Source of the DNA: Bacillus sp. ISL-7 | GTDB taxonomy: Bacteria; Bacillota; Bacilli; Bacillales_B; DSM-18226 | NCBI RefSeq assembly: GCF_018613065.1 | Contig: NZ_JAGGQW010000028.1 | Span: 1-64,000 of the forward strand | Direction: 5' to 3' | DNA: 64,000 nt | Shown here: in pieces, positions 40,300-56,315 of the stretch | Layout of the letters: the number at the start of each line of letters is the position of its first letter | How positions within the stretch are numbered: the first letter of the stretch is position 1 | Program-made: the position numbers and the translations under genes | Notes under the pieces: model-generated | Told to the model about the DNA's origin: nothing | Seen by the model: the letters and a program-made list of their open reading frames with translations, nothing else | Database searches by the model: none

Positions 40300-40352
40300 A
40301 GCAAAGCCCCTTTTCGTGACGGACACTAGTGGCGAGGAGCTGGGGCTAGTCT
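40300..40352. repeat. Degenerate GGAGCTGGGGCTAG-type repeat before rpiB
   Basis: AGCAAAGCCCCTTTTCGTGA ... GGCGAGGAGCTGGGGCTAGT keeps the two ends of the family seen at 15561. Weaker match than the others. Confidence 0.45.
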
Positions 40353-40386
40353 GTAAAAGATAAATAGAATAGAGGAGGTTTTTCAC

Positions 40387-40833
40387 ATGAAAGTGGCACT
40401 AGCATCAGACCATGGCGGAGTGAATCTTCGCAAGGAAATTGCGCAATTACTTAACGAACTGGGGATTGAATTTGAGGACTTTGGCTGTGACTGTGAAACA
40501 TCGGTTGATTATCCAGATTACGCGCTGCCAGTTGCTGAGAAAGTGGCGAGCGGCGAGTTTGACCGCGGGATTCTGATTTGCGGAACGGGAATTGGCATGA
40601 GTATTGCTGCTAATAAAGTGAAAGGGATTCGCTGTGCCTTGGTCCATGATACGTTTAGCGCCAAAGCAACTCGGGCTCATAATGATTCAAACATCATAAC
40701 GATGGGTGAACGCGTCATTGGCCCTGGCCTTGCTCGAGATATAGCTGAGATCTGGCTGACGGGTGAATTTAAAGGCGGTCGTCATGCGAACAGGATAGGA
40801 AAAATTGGTGAATACGAGGACAAACACCTCTAA
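40387..40833 (+). CDS. rpiB: Ribose-5-phosphate isomerase B
   Basis: Interconverts ribose-5-phosphate and ribulose-5-phosphate. The 148-residue LacA/RpiB protein has ASDHGGVNLRKEI, DYPDYA, nucleophile C65 in ICGTGIGMSIAANK, and ARAHNDSNI-like TRAHNDSNIITMGERV. AGAGGAGGTTTTTCAC precedes the ATG. With the transaldolase gene decayed nearby, other pentose-phosphate steps would have to come from elsewhere in the genome. ywlG lies 48 nt downstream. Confidence 0.95.
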   Translation: MKVALASDHGGVNLRKEIAQLLNELGIEFEDFGCDCETSVDYPDYALPVAEKVASGEFDRGILICGTGIGMSIAANKVKGIRCALVHDTFSAKATRAHNDSNIITMGERVIGPGLARDIAEIWLTGEFKGGRHANRIGKIGEYEDKHL

Positions 40834-40881
40834 TTTAGCTCGGGCTGGACTGGAAATCTTTTTTAGGGGAGGTCAAGGCAT

Positions 40882-41448
40882 ATGATTCAAACGTGTGAAC
40901 AAGAACTGGAAGCGATTTTAACGGAATTCAAAGAGCAGGGTGCGTTAAGACAAGGGCAGCTGTTAGTGGTCGGCTGCAGTACGAGTGAGGTAATTGGGGA
41001 GCGAATTGGCACCTCTGGCACGGTTGAAGTGGCGGAAATGATTTACCGCTGTTTGAAAAACCTTCAGGCGGAGACGGGGATCGCGCTTGCCTTCCAATGT
41101 TGCGAGCATTTAAACCGGGCCTTGGTGGTCGAACGTGCGGTTGCGGAGGAAAGGCGGTTCGATGAAGTTTCGGTTGTCCCTGTCCGAAAGGCAGGCGGGG
41201 CGATGGCGACTTACGCGTTTGGAGCGATGGATGACGCGGTTTTAGTGGAATTCGTGAAGGCGGATGCCGGGATTGATATCGGCAACACACTCATCGGGAT
41301 GCACTTAAAACATGTCGCCGTTCCAGTCCGCGTGAAGCAAAAAAGCATCGGGCAGGCCCATGTAACACTCGCCAAAGTACGCCCGAAACTGATCGGCGGC
41401 GCAAGAGCCGTATACGAACGGAATCAGGAAAACACGAGCTGCTCTTAA
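40882..41448 (+). CDS. ywlG: UPF0340/TIGR01440 family protein YwlG
   Basis: 188-residue conserved protein of unknown function with [41 protein letters not shown] and [22 protein letters not shown]. subtilis YwlG sits in the same rpiB-ywlG-glyA order. ATG 40882 follows AGGGGAGGTCAAGGCAT, and the short spacer from rpiB suggests cotranscription. A GGTGTCAGGCACC word lies just after the stop (about 41458). Confidence 0.88.
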   Translation: MIQTCEQELEAILTEFKEQGALRQGQLLVVGCSTSEVIGERIGTSGTVEVAEMIYRCLKNLQAETGIALAFQCCEHLNRALVVERAVAEERRFDEVSVVPVRKAGGAMATYAFGAMDDAVLVEFVKADAGIDIGNTLIGMHLKHVAVPVRVKQKSIGQAHVTLAKVRPKLIGGARAVYERNQENTSCS

Positions 41449-41714
41449 TAAACTTGGGTGTCAGGCACCATCATTAAAGTTTTTTATATTCTGGTAAATT
41501 TTGATGCATTATGCTAAAACACGAATGTTTATGTGATAAAAATTAATTTCGTTCGGAAAATAACGTACTGACGTATAAAGATGTTCACTTTAGGTATAAA
41601 ATATAATTAAAAACCGAAAAATGTTTCTCTTTTAATTTAAGGGTGTTTCTGCTAAAATAAAAAAGAATTTTCGAAAAGTATCTAATTTATTTACATATAA
41701 GGGGGATTTTTGTC

Positions 41715-42956
41715 ATGAAGCATTTGCCACAAGCTGATGAACAGGTTTTTCAAGCGATTCAAAAAGAATTAGGTCGTCAACGTTCAAAAATCGAATTAAT
41801 TGCCTCAGAAAACTTTGTAAGTGAAGCAGTTATGGAAGCCCAGGGGTCCGTTTTAACGAACAAATATGCAGAAGGCTATCCTGGCCGACGCTATTACGGC
41901 GGCTGTGAATATGTTGATATCGTCGAAGACTTAGCCCGCAACCGCGCAAAGGAAATCTTCGGAGCGGAATACGTGAACGTGCAGCCTCACTCAGGTGCAC
42001 AAGCTAATATGGCGGTTTACTTCACAGTTCTAGAGCAAGGTGACACCGTGCTTGGCATGAATTTATCCCACGGCGGCCACTTAACACACGGCAGCCCAGT
42101 TAACTTCAGTGGTGTTCAATATAATTTTGTTGAATATGGTGTGGACCAAGAAACGCACCGCATCAATTATGATGATGTGCGTGCAAAAGCACTCGAGCAC
42201 AAGCCGAAAATGATTGTTGCTGGTGCTAGTGCCTACCCGCGTGCAATTGACTTTGCAAAGTTCCGTGAGATTGCCGATGAAGTCGGTGCATACCTCATGG
42301 TGGATATGGCGCACATCGCTGGACTTGTTGCAGCAGGCTTGCATCAAAACCCAGTACCGTACGCTGATTTTGTTACCACAACTACGCATAAAACATTACG
42401 CGGTCCACGCGGCGGAATGATCCTTTGCAAAGAGGAATTCGGCAAGAAAATTGATAAATCGATCTTCCCAGGAATTCAAGGCGGTCCACTAATGCATGTC
42501 ATTGCTGCAAAAGCTGTTGCGTTTGGTGAAGCATTACAGGAAAGCTTCAAAGAATATGCTGGTCAGATTATCACGAACGCTCAGCGCTTAGCTGAAAGTC
42601 TTCAAAAAGAAGGCTTGAAGTTAGTATCCGGCGGAACGGACAACCACCTCTTGTTAGTGGACGTAACGACGCTTGGATTAACTGGCAAGGTTGCTGAAAA
42701 GGTCCTTGATGAGGTTGGCATCACGGTTAACAAAAACACAATTCCATTTGACCCGCAAAGTCCGTTTGTAACAAGCGGTGTCCGTATCGGTACGGCAGCA
42801 GTGACAAGCCGTGGCTTTGTTGAAGCAGATATGGACGAGATCGCTTCAATTATCGCGTTTACCTTGAAGAACCATGAAGATGAGGCGAAACTTGAAGAAG
42901 CTCAAGGTCGTGTCGAAGCATTAACAAGCAAATTTACTCTTTATCCTGAATATTAA
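41715..42956 (+). CDS. glyA: Serine hydroxymethyltransferase
   Basis: PLP enzyme converting serine and tetrahydrofolate to glycine and methylene-THF. The 413-residue protein has [40 protein letters not shown] and the PLP lysine in [30 protein letters not shown] precedes the ATG. PurR-like CCGAA cores are present upstream (41548, 41613) but are wrongly arranged for a standard PurBox pair. Confidence 0.97.
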   Translation: MKHLPQADEQVFQAIQKELGRQRSKIELIASENFVSEAVMEAQGSVLTNKYAEGYPGRRYYGGCEYVDIVEDLARNRAKEIFGAEYVNVQPHSGAQANMAVYFTVLEQGDTVLGMNLSHGGHLTHGSPVNFSGVQYNFVEYGVDQETHRINYDDVRAKALEHKPKMIVAGASAYPRAIDFAKFREIADEVGAYLMVDMAHIAGLVAAGLHQNPVPYADFVTTTTHKTLRGPRGGMILCKEEFGKKIDKSIFPGIQGGPLMHVIAAKAVAFGEALQESFKEYAGQIITNAQRLAESLQKEGLKLVSGGTDNHLLLVDVTTLGLTGKVAEKVLDEVGITVNKNTIPFDPQSPFVTSGVRIGTAAVTSRGFVEADMDEIASIIAFTLKNHEDEAKLEEAQGRVEALTSKFTLYPEY

Positions 42957-42963
42957 GCAACAG

Positions 42964-42995
42964 AAAATCGGCCTATCGTAGGCCGATTTTTTTTG
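42964..42995 (+). terminator. Intrinsic terminator of glyA
   Basis: AAAATCGGCCTA-TCG-TAGGCCGATTTT followed by further T. Confidence 0.9.
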
Positions 42996-43086
42996 AAAAA
43001 TCTAACTAGTTGAAAGTGCTGAATTCTATTTGCTCATTGCCTTTTTTTTCTGTAAAATGAGACGAAGTGTTTATAATTTAAAATAA

Positions 43087-43728
<642 letters not shown>

Positions 43729-43744
43729 GATACCGTTTGAAATA

Positions 43745-43772
43745 AAGTCGAGCTTATTCGGCTTTTTTTTTT
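43745..43772 (+). terminator. Terminator of upp
   Basis: AAGTCGA, loop GCTTAT, TCGGCTT (one G-T pair) and a long T run. Confidence 0.7.
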
Positions 43773-43892
43773 GTTGGTTTTATTAAAAATAGGTCATTTT
43801 TTGGAAAAATAATGAGAAAATGAAAAATCTGTACTGAAACCCATTTATTTTTTTTAAAAGGGGGTCCATTTTTGGGGGAATTTGTCTATTAG

Positions 43893-44004
43893 CACAAAAC
43901 ACCTTGAAAATGGCACAAAACCTCTTAGAAATGGCACAAAACTCTAGAAATCGCCACAAAACCTGCCCAAAATGGCACAAAACCACCGAGAATTGGCACA
44001 AAAC
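43893..44004. repeat. Phased array of the word CACAAAAC
   Basis: Copies at 43893, 43914, 43935, 43955, 43976 and 43997: spacings 21, 21, 20, 21, 21. Spacers are of the type CTTGAAAATGG. The rest of the upp-NERD spacer (44005-44180) is A-rich and shows nothing further. Confidence 0.85.
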
Positions 44005-44189
44005 TTCAACGAGAACAATTTTAAACTTGAATAAAGAACAAAAATCAATAACAAGAACCGAAATAGACCTAAAAAGTGAACGGCAAAAAGACTATTTTTC
44101 ACTAAAAAGATATAATTTGCTTAATTTTTAAGCAGGATATCTAATCTTTTAATAGAAATTACCACTGAATATAAAAAGAGGTGATGTAT

Positions 44190-45209
44190 ATGGTCGTTTT
44201 AGAACTGAAGTTACCAATTCAAGCTTACCAATGTATGGCGATACTCCGCAGGGTATCGAAAAATCATCCAATCAGACCGACTGTCGAACGCGATTTAAGA
44301 TCGTGGCTGAAGGGATACTACGGCGAGAAGGAATGCAGCTACTATCTTTCGCTTTTGCCCGAAGAACAATATTACATTTTTCATGGCCTGCGGCTAACTG
44401 ACAAGAAGACATTCCAAATTGATTTAGTGATACTTTCACAGAATTATATCTTCCTGGCAGAAGTCAAAAATCTATCGAAGAAATTGATTTTTAACAAGGA
44501 AACCAATCATGTAACCAAGGAATTTAATAATGAAGAAGAGGGCATTTCGAATCCAATGCTTCAGGTGAAAAGGCAGAAACTGCAATTCGTAAATTGGCTC
44601 AGAAAGATGCAAATGCAGGGTTTGCCAATTGAAAAAGTGGTAATCATCAGTAAACCGACGACTAAAGTGGAAACAACTCCTGACAATCAGCAAATTTTCA
44701 ATGAGTTGATTTATGCCGAGTCACTTCTGGACAAAGTGGAAGAGCTTGAAATGAAGTACCAAAAACCCGTGTTTAGCAAAAGAAAAACCAGTCAATTAGT
44801 GGACCTCCTTTTAGCCCTCCATCAAACTCCTATTCCTGATATTCTTCAAACTTACAAATTATCAAAAGACGACATTATAACTGGAGTGTTATGTCCTAAG
44901 TGTCAAAACGTCACGATGGACTATTATTCAGCAAATTGGCACTGTCCTAATTGCCTGTTAATCTCAAAAACGGCTCATTTTCCAACTGTAGATGATTATT
45001 TTCTCTTGATTGGACCGATGATTACGAGGAAGCAGTTTGCTGAGTTTACACATATTAAATCCACCTTTGTAGCAGGGAAACAACTAAGGGCGCTTAACCT
45101 CACGTCTAATGGATCTAAACGAGGAACAAAATACACACTTCCGAAAAATCAACTCCTGTGCCCACTCGATGAAAAGGAAATCAACGCATACACGATTCCC
45201 ACCAGGTAA
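44190..45209 (+). CDS. NERD (nuclease-related) domain protein with C-terminal zinc ribbon
   Basis: 339-residue protein. The N-terminal half is a NERD domain: GYYGEKE, then the restriction-endonuclease-like FQIDLVILSQNYIFLAEVKN, with Asp, Glu and Lys in place for metal-dependent nuclease chemistry. A four-Cys zinc ribbon follows near 230-255 (CPKCQ ... CPNC), then a short helical tail. No substrate or partner is known. ATG 44190 follows AAAGAGGTGATG. Its last codons (EINAYTIPTR) form the first unit of a 37-bp tandem repeat that continues past the stop. Low GC compared with neighbours. Confidence 0.8.
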   Translation: MVVLELKLPIQAYQCMAILRRVSKNHPIRPTVERDLRSWLKGYYGEKECSYYLSLLPEEQYYIFHGLRLTDKKTFQIDLVILSQNYIFLAEVKNLSKKLIFNKETNHVTKEFNNEEEGISNPMLQVKRQKLQFVNWLRKMQMQGLPIEKVVIISKPTTKVETTPDNQQIFNELIYAESLLDKVEELEMKYQKPVFSKRKTSQLVDLLLALHQTPIPDILQTYKLSKDDIITGVLCPKCQNVTMDYYSANWHCPNCLLISKTAHFPTVDDYFLLIGPMITRKQFAEFTHIKSTFVAGKQLRALNLTSNGSKRGTKYTLPKNQLLCPLDEKEINAYTIPTR

Positions 45210-45318
45210 AAAGGAAATCAACGCAAACACAATTCCCACCAGGTAAAAAGGAAATCAACGCATACACAATTCCCACCAGGTAAAAAGGGAATCAACGCAA
45301 ACACGATTCCCACCAGGT
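45172..45318. repeat. 37-bp tandem repeat spanning the 3' end of the NERD gene
   Basis: Four units (45172-45207, 45208-45244, 45245-45281, 45282-45318) of AAAAAGGAAATCAACGCATA followed by CACGATTCCCACCAGGT. The stop codon lies at the first junction. Units differ at only a few positions, indicating recent duplication of the gene end. Confidence 0.92.
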
Positions 45319-45424
45319 AAATAGGAAATACCCAATACCCGATTCCCGATTCCCGTTTCCCAAAATAGTCGTGCATACTTTTCCCCCTCGAAGAAAACGA
45401 TATGGAAAAAGGGGAAATCTATCG

Positions 45425-47707
45425 ATGAAACTTCTACTCGCGTTACTGCTAGCTTTTCAAACTCCGAAAATACTCATCCATCCTTCGATCACCAAAAGCA
45501 CGCGGGAGACAACCGCCATTATAATCTTGGACAAACCACACACCGACCAGGAAATCCAACAGCTCATGAAACCCTATAAAGACGTTAAGCTGCGCCGTGT
45601 CTTCCACCACGCGCTTGATGGATTCTCGGTCGAAGGCAGTGCAGAAACACTTGCTGAAATCGGCCGCAGCCATAAACAAATCAAAAACGTCTCGCCTGTT
45701 ATTACCTACCAAGCCGAAACCGAAGAAAGCGTCAAAATTATTGGCGGGGAAGAAGTCCGCAGTTTTTTTGATAAAAAAAATGAACGGCTGACGGGGAAAG
45801 GGGTAACGGTCGGGGTCATTGATACGGGCGTCGATTACAACCATCCCGACCTCAAGCGCAATTATGCCGGCGGCCGGGACCTGGTTGACAACGACCGCGA
45901 TCCGATGGAAACGCTGGCGCTCGGGAAGGCGACGATCCACGGAACCCATGTGGCCGGTATTATTGCGGCCAATGGAAAAATAAAAGGCGTTGCCCCGGAG
46001 GCAAAAATTGTTGCGTACCGCGCGCTAGGGCCGGGTGGGGGCGGGACCACCGAGCAGGTGCTCGCGGCGATTGATCAGGCAATTAAGGATAAAGTGGATG
46101 TCGTCAATCTCTCGCTCGGAAATGATATAAACGGGCCTGACCTGCCAATCAGCCTTGCCCTCAACCGCGCCGTCGACCGCGGAATTGTCGCCGTGGCGGC
46201 TTCTGGTAATTCCGGGCCAAATGTTTGGAGTGTTGGCTCACCTGGAACCGCCTCCAAAGCGATATCGGTGGGTGCCTCGACCCCAACTTTGGAGACACCC
46301 TATCTATTAATAGAAGGAAGTCGGGATAAACTCCAGATTGAACCGCTTGAAGGCTCAGCCAAGTGGGCGCTCGACCGCTCCGCTGATCTTGTCGATGGCG
46401 GCATCGGGAGACCTGATGAATTGAAAAATATTGAAGGGAAAATTGCCCTCATCAAAAGAGGGGTCTTAACTTTTTCAAAAAAAGCGGAAAATGCGAAGCG
46501 GGCAGGGGCAAAAGCGGTGCTCATCTACAACAATATGAGCGGCGGCCGTTTCATGGGAAACCTCGATACGCAAATGTCGATCCCAGTCGGGGCCATCTCG
46601 AAGGAAGACGGGGTTATTTTACAAAAGGCCTTAAAAAAACAAACCACCTCGGCACGGGTCACGGTCAGCGAGGATTCAGACCGGCTTGCTGACTTTAGTT
46701 CGCGGGGTCCGGTGACGGGGACTTGGGAAATCAAACCGGATATTGTTGCCCCCGGGGTAGCCATTAATTCGACGATTCCGGGCGGCTATTTGTCGCTTCA
46801 AGGAACGAGTATGGCGGCGCCTCACGTTGCTGGGGCCTGCGCATTAATTAAGCAGGCCCATCCGGACTGGACACCCGAACAAATCAAAGCGGCCCTGATG
46901 AACACGGCAAAACCGCTCGCAAAGTCTAATAGTGTTGACCGTACGGCGACCATCCCGAACGGAGCCGGACGTAAGACCACTACCATCAATGGCCGAACCC
47001 TTGGGACACAGAGGGAACCCGCCTACTACCGCACCTTTGAACAGGGGGCAGGCAGAATCCAGGTCGACGAAGCGATCCAAGCCACCACACTCGTCACACC
47101 GAGCAGTATCCGGTTTGGGAAATTTACGGAACAGAGTGACGTCCATAAAGCCTATCTGCATGTCGAAAATACAAGCCAGCAAGACCAGCGTTATTCATTT
47201 GATATCCCGCCATATGTCGAGGGACTGGAATGGAGGCTGCCGCTTTCGTTTACGCTTGAGCCTAAGCAGACAAAGGACATTACAGTCGAGTTAACGGTTG
47301 ACCCGCAGGTGTTTAAAGGGAAAATTCACGACGGATATCTCCGTTTGCAGGGGGGCGGGGCAACGGTTCGGATTCCCTATCTCTATGTTTTAGAAGAACC
47401 GGACTATCCAAGGGTCATGGGCTTTGATTTTGCTGAAGGCGACAAACCAGGGCAGTACCGCTATGAGGTGTATTTGCCAGGCGGGGCGGAGGAATTTGGG
47501 ATTGCCTTGTTTAACCCGGAGGATTATCGGTTTGTCGGCTATTTAGATACGATTACCAATGTGAAAAAGGGACTTGTTCGCAAGGACATCCCAGACGACC
47601 AGCTTCCAGCAAACGGGACCTATTTAGTAAAGGTTTTTGCCAAAAAGGCCAGCAAAGAGGACCATATCCAACGGATGATCACGATTGAGAGGAAAAAAAC
47701 TAAATAG
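45425..47707 (+). CDS. Subtilisin-family (S8) serine protease, Vpr-like
   Basis: Probable secreted protease of 760 residues. Hydrophobic N-terminus MKLLLALLLAFQ (signal-like, short), I9 propeptide (about 28-95), catalytic D133 in VIDTGVDYNHPD, H172 in HGTHVAG and S462 in GTSMAAPH. A PA domain is inserted between His and Ser (IEGKIALIKRG...AVLIYNN). A C-terminal Fn3-like beta domain covers about 560-760. Architecture matches Vpr-type minor extracellular proteases. ATG 45425 follows AAAGGGGAAATCTATCG; an in-frame start at 45371 would add a basic, non-signal stretch. Confidence 0.88.
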   Translation: MKLLLALLLAFQTPKILIHPSITKSTRETTAIIILDKPHTDQEIQQLMKPYKDVKLRRVFHHALDGFSVEGSAETLAEIGRSHKQIKNVSPVITYQAETEESVKIIGGEEVRSFFDKKNERLTGKGVTVGVIDTGVDYNHPDLKRNYAGGRDLVDNDRDPMETLALGKATIHGTHVAGIIAANGKIKGVAPEAKIVAYRALGPGGGGTTEQVLAAIDQAIKDKVDVVNLSLGNDINGPDLPISLALNRAVDRGIVAVAASGNSGPNVWSVGSPGTASKAISVGASTPTLETPYLLIEGSRDKLQIEPLEGSAKWALDRSADLVDGGIGRPDELKNIEGKIALIKRGVLTFSKKAENAKRAGAKAVLIYNNMSGGRFMGNLDTQMSIPVGAISKEDGVILQKALKKQTTSARVTVSEDSDRLADFSSRGPVTGTWEIKPDIVAPGVAINSTIPGGYLSLQGTSMAAPHVAGACALIKQAHPDWTPEQIKAALMNTAKPLAKSNSVDRTATIPNGAGRKTTTINGRTLGTQREPAYYRTFEQGAGRIQVDEAIQATTLVTPSSIRFGKFTEQSDVHKAYLHVENTSQQDQRYSFDIPPYVEGLEWRLPLSFTLEPKQTKDITVELTVDPQVFKGKIHDGYLRLQGGGATVRIPYLYVLEEPDYPRVMGFDFAEGDKPGQYRYEVYLPGGAEEFGIALFNPEDYRFVGYLDTITNVKKGLVRKDIPDDQLPANGTYLVKVFAKKASKEDHIQRMITIERKKTK

Positions 47708-47717
47708 CAATTTTGAG

Positions 47718-47754
47718 AAAAGACCTTGTCCACACCAAGACATGGTCTTTTTAA
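47718..47754 (+). terminator. Terminator of the S8 protease gene
   Basis: AAAGACCTTGTC, loop, GACATGGTCTTTTT. The following 47760-47930 is AT-rich with no feature I can support. Confidence 0.75.
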
Positions 47755-47931
47755 CAAAATCATAATAAAAGTTCATAATATTGTACCATTAGTATAATTA
47801 TAATTGTTCACAAAATAGACACAAAATGAACAAAATTCCTTCACAATTTACTCTACAATAAGATTGTTGAGTAAATTCTAAATTGGAAAATACTTAAGGA
47901 AATAGTTTGTGGCATAATTCACGTAATTTCA

Positions 47932-47960
47932 TTGACATTGACAGGGTGCTATTGTATGCT
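47932..47960 (+). promoter_or_regulatory. Predicted sigma-A promoter of the atp operon
   Basis: TTGACA (47932-47937), 17 bp, TATGCT (47955-47960), about 120 bp before the first atp gene. A second TTGACA at 47938 has the wrong spacing. Confidence 0.65.
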
Positions 47961-48078
47961 AACTAAGGGTGTAAATGATAGGGTTTTCATGTAAATAAAT
48001 CTATCTAAAGATAGTATTTAGGTTATGGATTTTACCATTTGCCCGATTGACATTCTCTCAGAGTGAGGATGTGTTATA

Positions 48079-48303
48079 ATGCGTAAAAACAACCGCAACC
48101 CATTACAAGCTATGGCTTTAATGTCCGCAATCGTCTCCCAATTAGTAGGTTCCATTCTAATAGGTATTTTCTCAGGCAGATGGCTGGATCAGCATTGGGG
48201 TACCGAACCAATTTTCTTAATAATCGGACTGCTTATAGGTCTTGGAGCGGGTACCTATTCCATGCTTCTTTCAATCCGCCATTTCTATTCAGGAGATAAA
48301 TAA
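48079..48303 (+). CDS. atpZ: AtpZ/AtpI family small membrane protein
   Basis: 74-residue two-helix protein (helices about 15-33 and 43-65) with GRWLDQHWGTEPIFLIIGLLIGLGAGTYSM, the AtpZ pattern. In alkaliphilic Bacillus AtpZ is encoded before AtpI and has been linked to assembly or cation supply for the F1Fo enzyme. B. subtilis has only atpI here. The next gene starts 2 nt after the stop. Confidence 0.8.
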   Translation: MRKNNRNPLQAMALMSAIVSQLVGSILIGIFSGRWLDQHWGTEPIFLIIGLLIGLGAGTYSMLLSIRHFYSGDK

Positions 48304-48305
48304 CT

Positions 48306-48680
48306 ATGCCAGATTTCAGAGTAATGTTCAACAGGCAGCGCAAATGGATTTTTTACTTGTTGTCCATTTATGTTCTAGGCTGGGGCTTCACCTCGTACCA
48401 AACCATATTTCTAGGGCTGATTCTTGGGACATGCTTTAGTTATCTAAATCTTTGGATACTAGTTAGAAAGACGGAAAGCTTTGATAAAAAGGTAACAGAG
48501 GGCAAAAAGCCCAAGTCCTTAGGTTCACTTTCGAGGATGGCTGTGGCGGGAATTGCTGCGTTAATCGCATTAAGATACCCAGAGCAATTCGATATGATTA
48601 GTTTAGTGATAGGATTAATGACATCCTATATTGTCATTATGATAGATTATTTTTACCATGCATTGCATGTACATAAATGA
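48306..48680 (+). CDS. atpI: ATP synthase subunit I (AtpI)
   Basis: 124-residue membrane protein with about four helices, matching the AtpI family that aids assembly of the c-ring. It begins MPDFRVMFNRQRKWIFYLLS and ends with a His-containing tail, DYFYHALHVHK. Position directly before atpB supports it. Tight spacing with atpZ. Confidence 0.87.
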   Translation: MPDFRVMFNRQRKWIFYLLSIYVLGWGFTSYQTIFLGLILGTCFSYLNLWILVRKTESFDKKVTEGKKPKSLGSLSRMAVAGIAALIALRYPEQFDMISLVIGLMTSYIVIMIDYFYHALHVHK

Positions 48681-48696
48681 AGCGGAAGCGAGGTGA

Positions 48697-49416
<720 letters not shown>

Positions 49417-49460
49417 TAATACACCGTTCATTTTTATGAACAAAATAAAAAATTAATTGA

Positions 49461-49715
<255 letters not shown>

Positions 49716-49787
49716 TAGTAGAAAAATTCCAGATGGCGATGATCAACAAATCCTCGCCATTCATTTATGTGTTTTTGCTATCGTTAA

Positions 49788-52412
<2,625 letters not shown>

Positions 52413-52416
52413 TAGG

Positions 52417-52480
52417 GTCTGACATTTAGAACGGTGAGAGTGTGCGGCCCCGTGAGGCGTGCCGCACGTCCTTGCCAGAC
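52417..52480 (+). other. Structured atpA-atpG intercistronic spacer
   Basis: GTGCGGC (52442) pairs with GCCGCAC (52461), enclosed by GTCTG (52417) and CAGAC (52476). No T run, so it is more likely an RNA processing or stability element than a terminator. Confidence 0.45.
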
Positions 52481-52502
52481 ATTCTTTGAAAAAGGGTGGT
52501 GA

Positions 52503-53366
<864 letters not shown>

Positions 53367-53385
53367 AACCTTTATTTTAAAAATG

Positions 53386-53441
53386 AACCCGATGTAGCGG
53401 GTTTGACTAGATTTTGAGCAGGGAACGCTAGGTCCGTTCCC
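53386..53441 (+). other. Two hairpins in the atpG-atpD spacer
   Basis: AACCCG-ATGTAG-CGGGTT (53386-53403) and GGGAACG-CTAGGTC-CGTTCCC (53421-53441) lie in a 180-nt spacer, long for an atp operon. No T run follows. Confidence 0.45.
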
Positions 53442-53534
53442 ACTCATTTTGTTCATTATAGAACAAGACGCGTGACCACAATGAGTTCATTTTCATAACA
53501 ATGCTTGTGGTGGTTTCTGCGAGAGAGTAAGTAA

Positions 53535-54968
<1,434 letters not shown>

Positions 54969-54986
54969 ACAGAGCCTGGAGGGTAA

Positions 54987-55397
<411 letters not shown>

Positions 55398-55413
55398 TTT
55401 TTTTGAAAAAAGT

Positions 55414-55454
55414 AAAACCCCTCTGGCGGCTAAATGCTGCTGGAGGGGTTTTTT
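55414..55454 (+). terminator. Terminator of the atp operon
   Basis: AAAACCCCTCTGGCGGC, loop TAAAT, GCTGCTGGAGGGGTTTTTT: long GC-rich stem and T run. Confidence 0.92.
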
Positions 55455-55534
55455 GTGGTTTTTGGGTGTTTATGTAGCTATGGTTGTGGTGTGGAGGGAG
55501 GGGGATTTTAGCGTATTCATGATGGGAAGAAGGG

Positions 55535-55876
55535 TACCTAGCCAGTCTTGCGACTGGCTTTTTGGGTTGGTTTGAGGGTTTATTGGGGGATGGACAGTAA
55601 ATTAGGAAAAGTGGACAGTAAATATCAGGATTTATTAAAAGAGGTATCTGGAAATGTTAAAGAGGGAGCAGCTCGTTCTTTTATTTGAGGAAATTAGATA
55701 CCTAGCCAGTCTTGCGACTGGCTTTTTGGGTTGGTGGCGGTATTTAAGTTGTCCTTCGGGTAATTAAATGGGATTGGTTTTATTAAAGATGGTAATTTTA
55801 AAGAGTTTCGGGGTTGGAATTAGGTGGTCCGCTAGATATGGGAATAAAAGTTACCTAGCCAGTCTCCCGACTGGCT
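55535..55876 (+). repeat. Three spaced copies of a terminator-like 36-bp hairpin unit
   Basis: TACCTAGCCAGTCTTGCGAC followed by TGGCTTTTTGGGTTGG occurs at 55535-55570 and 55699-55734, identical over 36 bp. A shorter variant, TACCTAGCCAGTCTCCCGAC-TGGCT, is at 55852-55876. Each contains AGCCAGTC/GACTGGCT, two followed by TTTTT. They lie 164 and 153 bp apart with unrelated DNA between. Confidence 0.85.
55593..55622. repeat. Two further GACAGTAAAT words, 21 bp apart
   Basis: TGGACAGTAAAT at 55591 and GTGGACAGTAAAT at 55611, the same word and phase as the 6710-6845 array. Confidence 0.7.
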
Positions 55877-55899
55877 ATTAAATCTGGAGCTAATTCCGG

Positions 55900-56315
55900 A
55901 ATAAAGCATGAAAAGTTTGGGTGTGAATATGATTGTAGAGGGGACATGTTTACATTAATGTGAGGTTGAGTTTTGTTTAGTTTGTTTATTACTTTTTTAG
56001 AAAAATATAAGTTTGTCTAAAAAAAGAGATATTCGATGTATTTTTAATGACAAAACTCACTGACATTATACACATTTTGTTGTTAAATAGAGGTTGTTGT
56101 CGAATTATTCGGTAGGTTATTGGGTTCTTGCGAACCCTTTATGCACGTCATCTTCCGCTAACGCTCCAGATCACGTGAGCTAAAGCAAGTCCTTTTAATC
56201 TAGTGTGGCGGGTTCGCTCTTGCGTCATCTCTGAAGTAATTCAGGATGTGTTTCTGTGAGATCACGCAAACGCTCAGGGGAGGGGACTTCATGTCGACGA
56301 CTTAGTTCAGGTGTA
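55900..56315. other. Non-coding region before the inverted-end element
   Basis: 55900-56090 is AT-rich with nothing recognised. 56095-56315 is GC-richer, with GGGTTC-TTGC-GAACCC (56130-56145) followed by TTT, CATCTCTGAA-GTAA-TTCAGGATG (about 56226-56249), and repeated GATCACG/CGTGATC-type segments that could pair at a distance. No open reading frame with a ribosome binding site. Confidence 0.4.

Noticed and set aside
41540..41625. PurR operator before glyA
   Set aside because: Two CCGAA cores exist but are about 60 bp apart and in the wrong relative orientation for the usual PurBox pair.
43904..44131. 75-codon plus-strand frame (MKMAQNLLEMAQN...)
   Set aside because: Repeat translation, no SD, no family.
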